The translations under genes and the position numbers were made by a program. The notes below the pieces were generated by a model. The model worked only from the letters and a program-made list of their open reading frames with translations. It was not told where the DNA came from and searched no databases. Positions 5,444-8,770 of a stretch of 8,770 nt of DNA are shown in pieces (position 1 is the stretch's first letter; each line of letters starts with the position of its first letter). Origin of the DNA: Rubrobacter sp. (lineage in GTDB: Bacteria; Actinomycetota; Rubrobacteria; Rubrobacterales; Rubrobacteraceae); the NCBI GenBank assembly GCA_019247245.1, contig JAFAPF010000458.1, forward strand, positions 1-8,770. Direction: 5' to 3'.

Positions 5444-6406
5444 TTAGCCGGCTGCGCCGGAGATCCCACCGGTCTCCATCGAGCGTAGGATCTTTATGCG
5501 CTCTTCTATTGGTGGGTGCGTGGAGAAGAGGCCTCTAGCGCGTTTTTCGAACCTTTTGATGGGGTTGACGATGTAGAGGTGGGCGGTCGCCCGGTTGGCT
5601 ACTTCGAGAACTTCCTGGTCGCTGGAGATCTTCTGCAAGGCGTCAGCGAGGGCCTTGGGGTTGCGAGTGAGCTGTACGGCGGTGGCGTCGGCGAGGTACT
5701 CGCGCTGACGGGAGATAGAAAGCTGCAAGAGCCGGGCAAAGATCGGGGCGAGTATGGCGAGCACCACGGCGATGGCCATCATGATAAGCTGGGCCTGGCC
5801 ACCACCGCCTTCCCGTCTGCGACCCCCTCCGAACCACAGGCCTCGCAGGAAGAAGTCGGAGATAAGGACGGTCGTACCGACGAGGATGCCAACGAGCATG
5901 GAATAGCGGATGTCGAAGTTGCCGACGTGGGATATCTCGTGTGCTATAACGCCCTGCAGCTCGTCCCGGTTCAGCTTCTCTAGGAGGCCGGAGGTTACGG
6001 CGATGGAGGCATGCTCGGGGTCGCGACCAGTGGCGAAGGCGTTGGGTGCGGTGTCGTCGATTATGTAGACCCTGGGCATGGGAAGGCCGGCGGCTATGGT
6101 CATCTCCTCGACAACGTTGAAGAGGACGGGTGCTTCGTCGTGTGTGACCTTGCGGGCATGCGAAGCGGCGAGCACCATGCGGTCGCCGCCATAGTAAGTT
6201 CCGAGACCGGAAATGGCACCTACCACGAGAGCCAGCACGAGCCCGAAGACGGCTTCAGCCGGGTTTCCGAGCCATGCGTATCCGAGCACGTAGCCGAAGA
6301 TGGTTATGAAGGCGAGAAAGGCGGCGATCAGGAGCAGGCTGTTGCGCTTGTTAACGGCGATGCGGTCGCGGAAGGTTCCCTCGTAGGGTACGCGCGGGGC
6401 GCTCAT
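5444..6406 (-). CDS. htpX: HtpX-type M48 family membrane zinc metalloprotease
   Basis: This 320-residue protein has the M48B layout: two N-terminal spans (about 22-45 and 50-70), a cytosolic protease domain with HEISH at 156-160 (His156, Glu157 and His160), two more spans (about 165-187 and 205-228), and EYLAD at 236-240 giving the third zinc ligand Glu236. FSTHPPIEERI near the C-terminus is also characteristic. HtpX homologues degrade misfolded membrane proteins as part of envelope stress control. A Gly/Arg-rich loop (193-203) lies between the last two spans. The ATG is one base beyond the lemA stop, with no strong ribosome site, so translation is probably coupled to lemA. Length and motifs are normal. 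Confidence 0.95.
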   Translation of the reverse strand: MSAPRVPYEGTFRDRIAVNKRNSLLLIAAFLAFITIFGYVLGYAWLGNPAEAVFGLVLALVVGAISGLGTYYGGDRMVLAASHARKVTHDEAPVLFNVVEEMTIAAGLPMPRVYIIDDTAPNAFATGRDPEHASIAVTSGLLEKLNRDELQGVIAHEISHVGNFDIRYSMLVGILVGTTVLISDFFLRGLWFGGGRRREGGGGQAQLIMMAIAVVLAILAPIFARLLQLSISRQREYLADATAVQLTRNPKALADALQKISSDQEVLEVANRATAHLYIVNPIKRFEKRARGLFSTHPPIEERIKILRSMETGGISGAAG

Positions 6407-6407
6407 C

Positions 6408-6968
6408 TCAGTCGTAAGTGACCGTCACGGACTCGCGCTCAGGACCGGCGGCTTCGAAGTACTCCCTCTCGGTGAAGCCCATCGGCCGGGCAAAGATCAC
6501 CGCCGGGAAGCTCTGTATCCTGGTGTTGTAGTCGGCGACAGAGTCGTTGTAGTGCTGGCGGGCGAAGGAGATCTTGTTCTCCGTAGAGGAGAGCTCCTCC
6601 TGGAAGTCTAACAATACCCTCTCTGACCTGAGTTCCGGGTAGTTCTCTGCTACCGCGAACAGGGTGGCGAGGGCCCCCGAGAGCTGCGCCTCGGACTGTG
6701 CCTGCTGGCTGGGAGACTGAGGCTGCATAGCCCGGGACCGTGCCTGCGTTACCTCTCTCAAGACTTCCTGCTCCTGCCTGAAGTACTTCTTTACACCTTC
6801 AAGCAGGTTGGGAATAAGATCGTAGCGGCGCTTAAGCTGCACATCTATCTGCCGGTAAGCCTCCTCGGCGTCGTTGCGTCGCCGCACGAGGCCATTGTAG
6901 GTGGCGATGGCATAGATGACGAGGATAATTGCGATTACTATCAGAAGGATCACTAGGATGGTGCTCAT
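6408..6968 (-). CDS. lemA: LemA family membrane protein
   Basis: The 186-residue product has one N-terminal span (about 3-22) followed by a helical, coiled-coil-rich domain. Family hallmarks are YNGLVRRRNDAEEAYRQIDV (24-43), RRYDLIPNL (47-55) and YNDSVADYNTRIQSFPAVIF (140-159). LemA proteins are anchored with the long helical part outside or at the membrane. Their exact role is unknown, but they are often encoded next to htpX or similar proteases, as here. The ATG at 6966-6968 is preceded by GGAGG at a spacing of seven, an excellent ribosome site. It is the first gene of the pair, so the promoter should lie in the 85-base gap shared with the divergent methyltransferase pseudogene. Confidence 0.93.
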   Translation of the reverse strand: MSTILVILLIVIAIILVIYAIATYNGLVRRRNDAEEAYRQIDVQLKRRYDLIPNLLEGVKKYFRQEQEVLREVTQARSRAMQPQSPSQQAQSEAQLSGALATLFAVAENYPELRSERVLLDFQEELSSTENKISFARQHYNDSVADYNTRIQSFPAVIFARPMGFTEREYFEAAGPERESVTVTYD

Positions 6969-6997
6969 ACCAAAACCTCCACGGTCTGGCGGGCCTA

Positions 6998-7020
6998 TCG
7001 AGGATAATTATATATACACG
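6998..7020. promoter_or_regulatory. AT-rich divergent promoter candidate
   Basis: An AT-rich island (TAATTATATATA, about 7004-7016) stands out in the GC-rich gap between lemA and the methyltransferase pseudogene. On the minus strand it contains a perfect TATAAT (7012-7007) upstream of lemA. I find no good -35 box at the proper distance (CCTGCG at 17 bases), so the assignment is tentative. Confidence 0.35.
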
Positions 7021-7052
7021 CCGAGGCGACGCAGGATGTAAAGGAGAGATCT

Positions 7053-7783
7053 TTGCCCGAATACGACCATCTAGCCGACCTCTACGACCTGGAGTACAGG
7101 CACACACGACCTTCCCTTCGGGCTCGCGCTCGCCAGACGCGAACGCGGCCCCGTGGTGGAGTGGGGCGCTGGGACCGGGCGCCTGGCGATTGCCCTCTCT
7201 GAGACCGGGTTGGAGGTAACCGCGGTCGAGGTCTCGTAGAGGATGCTAAAGAAGGGCCGCGAAAAGCGTAATACGGTCGAGTGGGCGAGTGGCGACATGC
7301 GCGGTGTCAAGCTTGGGCGCAGATACGGCCTGGCCATCTGCGCCTTCAATTCCTTCCTCTGCAAAGTCAGGATGATGCACTAGCCTTTTTACGCAACGCC
7401 CACGAGCATCTGAAGCCCGAAGGCCTGCTCGGAATAGAGGTGTCCGCATTCTCGCCGGAGGAGTTGTGTGAGGGTCCAGGCGGAGCTGCGCTGCGTCACG
7501 ACTTCAGGCACGAGATGCCACGGGGGAGGCTGGAGCGCTTCAGCGTCTCCCGGTACGATGCGTCCTCGCGGCTTTTGCTGATGTACCTCTTCTACGAGCT
7601 GAACAACCGGGAAGGCGAGATGGAGAGCAAACAAACGTATGAGCTTACCATCCGGATCGTTGGCCGTGGGGAGCTGGAGCCTATGCTTCGGCTCACAGAG
7701 TTCGAGGTTGAGGCCATCTACGGGGGTTCGAGGGAGAGCTGTTTATGACAGAGAGTAACCATCTGATCGCACTGGTCCGCTGA
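7053..7783 (+). pseudogene. Class I SAM-dependent methyltransferase, broken
   Basis: AAGGAG (7041-7046) stands seven bases before a TTG start (7053) followed by PEYDHLADLYDLEY, the opening of many small SAM methyltransferases. The frame then shifts near 7103 to DLPFGLALARRERGPVVEWG and AGTGRLAIAL, which is motif I with its glycine loop, then GLEVTAVEVS and a TAG (7237-7239) before RMLKKGREK and ASGDMRG. A second shift near 7365 leads to LQSQDDALAFLRNAHEHLKP, EGLLGIEV and TYELTIRIVGRGEL. A third, in a GGGGG run at 7722-7726, leads to FEGELFMTESNHLIALVR and TGA 7781-7783. Restored length is about 240 residues, normal for the family. The substrate is unknown. Three shifts plus a stop make it non-functional. 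Confidence 0.85.
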
Positions 7784-7793
7784 CCGTAAATAG

Positions 7794-7961
7794 TTCTACA
7801 ACACAGAGATCTTTGTCCCACATGCCGCTTACGGTGTCTCGACAATAGTCATACTAAGCGGTTCCTACCGAATAACAGATGCCAGGATCCTTCAGAGCCG
7901 CCCGGGTTCGGATGTAGCCATCTCAAGTGACAAAGGCCTCCGCTTCGTGCGCGAAGCTTAG
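7794..7961 (+). pseudogene. Unidentified 55-codon coding remnant
   Basis: Between TAG 7791-7793 and TAG 7959-7961 the plus strand has an open run of protein-like character: NTEIFVPHAAYGVSTIVILS, then SYRITDARILQSRPGSD and VAISSDKGLRFVREA. It alternates hydrophobic strands and charged turns as a real beta-rich domain would. There is no ATG, GTG or TTG at its head, and no ribosome site. It lies directly after the methyltransferase pseudogene on the same strand and may be the tail of a second dead gene. I do not recognise the family. Confidence 0.35.
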
Positions 7962-7988
7962 GACATTCCGGAAGAACAAGTGCTGGCG

Positions 7989-8770
7989 TCAGCCCGGCAG
8001 CAAGCTCCGGTTCATTAGGTAGACGTCCGCCTGGCGGGCAGCCTTGCGGCCCTCGGCTATAGCTGTCACGATCAAGTCCGCTCCTCTTTTGGCGTCGCCG
8101 GCGACGAAGACACTGGGGACGTTGGTGGCGAAGCCCTCTGTAGCCAGTATGCCACCCCTCTCGGTGTAGCCTACGTTCAGGTCCTCCAGGAACCTGTCAC
8201 GCACGGGACCGGTGAAGCCTATTGCCAGGAGGACGAGGTCGGCTTCGATCTCAAAGTCCGTGCCCGGCAAGGGATTGGTCCGGCCCTCGGGGGTGCGCTC
8301 TGTCCGGATGCAGTGCATCCTCTTTACCTGCCCGTTCTCGCCCGAGAAGCCAGTGATGGCGACGCTCCAGCGTCGCTCCCCGCCCTCCTCATGGACGGGG
8401 TAGGTTTGGAGGATGAGCGGCCAGTCTGGCCAGGTGAGGGGGTCCGGTTTGTCTGGGGGTTTGGGGCCGTGGGTGAAGACGTTGACCGAGGTGGGGCACT
8501 CCCGGTGGGCGTTACCAAGGCAGTCGGCGCTTGTGTCGCCGCCGCCCAGGATAATGACGCGTTTATCCCTGGCGCTAATCGGTGCTGCTTTCACGGGAAG
8601 ACCCGCGACCCGGCGGTTCTGCTGCACCAGGTACTCCATCGCAAGGTGGATACCGTTGAGTTCTCGACCAGGTAAGTGCAGATCTCGTCCGGCCAGAGCG
8701 CCGACGGTGATGATTATAGCGTCGTAGTCGCGTCGCAGCTCCTCGGTGGTTGGATCATAACCGACGTAGG
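7989..8770 (-). CDS. gltD: Glutamate synthase small (beta) subunit, C-terminal part
   Basis: The frame is open from the right edge to TGA 7989-7991 and gives the last 259 residues of a protein that is normally about 480-490 long. It contains TVGALAGRDLHLPGRELNGI, MEYLVQQNRRVAG, the NADPH-binding GGGDTSADC (visible residues 75-83), HGPKPPDKPDPLTWPDWPLI, LLAIGFTGP and the FAD-binding VFVAGDAKRG (about 220-229) followed by LIVTAIAEGRKAARQADVYL. This is the flavoprotein subunit that passes NADPH electrons to the large subunit GltB, which converts glutamine plus 2-oxoglutarate to two glutamates. The N-terminal iron-sulfur region, and gltB if adjacent, lie outside. No damage is visible. The stop is about 30 bases from the remnant at 7794-7961, on the opposite strand. 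Confidence 0.93.
   Translation of the reverse strand, partial: YVGYDPTTEELRRDYDAIIITVGALAGRDLHLPGRELNGIHLAMEYLVQQNRRVAGLPVKAAPISARDKRVIILGGGDTSADCLGNAHRECPTSVNVFTHGPKPPDKPDPLTWPDWPLILQTYPVHEEGGERRWSVAITGFSGENGQVKRMHCIRTERTPEGRTNPLPGTDFEIEADLVLLAIGFTGPVRDRFLEDLNVGYTERGGILATEGFATNVPSVFVAGDAKRGADLIVTAIAEGRKAARQADVYLMNRSLLPG

Noticed and set aside
5516..6421. Long plus-strand frames opposite htpX
   Set aside because: They are shadows of a GC-rich gene on the minus strand; htpX has all its family motifs.
1..8770. CRISPR arrays, IS elements, integrases or defence genes
   Set aside because: I looked for regularly spaced repeats, transposase or recombinase motifs and nuclease motifs on both strands and found none.

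Overview
The window looks like a piece of a high-GC Gram-positive chromosome, most likely an actinomycete, with a Rubrobacter-type lineage as my best guess. The clues are a remnant of an F420-dependent oxidoreductase of the Rv1855c type, actinobacterial-looking codon use with frequent AGG arginine, GTG and TTG starts, a lemA-htpX pair and a tRNA-Gln gene with no encoded CCA. The genus is inference; the proteins and motifs are read from the sequence.

Layout, left to right. Bases 2-199 (+) hold the C-terminus of an NAD-dependent malic enzyme. Bases 305-5401 are bracketed by a broken 3' half of tRNA-Gln on the left and the intact tRNA-Gln(CUG) gene on the right. A second broken 3' half lies at 1715-1764. 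Both broken halves are followed by the same ~130-bp sequence, and diverged pieces of it recur at about 5101-5203 and perhaps 5206-5270. This pattern fits repeated tRNA-targeted integration followed by decay. Inside the bracket are a dead F420 oxidoreductase gene (526-1431), about 0.9 kb without an intact gene, and a four-gene unit on the minus strand. That unit runs, in transcription order, as an intact lipoprotein (4873-4085), a small frameshifted gene (4067-3874), an intact 2-oxoglutarate/Fe(II) oxygenase-like protein (3852-3232) and a wrecked membrane protein gene (3227-2327). A 12-bp hairpin lies about 90 bases past its end.

Bases 5331-7961 hold tRNA-Gln with its own promoter, then lemA and htpX as an intact two-gene minus-strand operon. 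Divergent from lemA is a dead SAM-dependent methyltransferase gene (7053-7783, +), followed by an unidentified 55-codon coding remnant (7794-7961). From 7989 to the right edge is the C-terminal half of glutamate synthase small subunit (gltD, -).

The housekeeping genes malic enzyme, htpX, lemA, gltD and tRNA-Gln look intact where visible. At least four reading frames between and beside them are broken by stops and frameshifts. The window is therefore mostly a decaying accessory segment set between core genes. I see no CRISPR array, no integrase or transposase, and no recognisable defence system.
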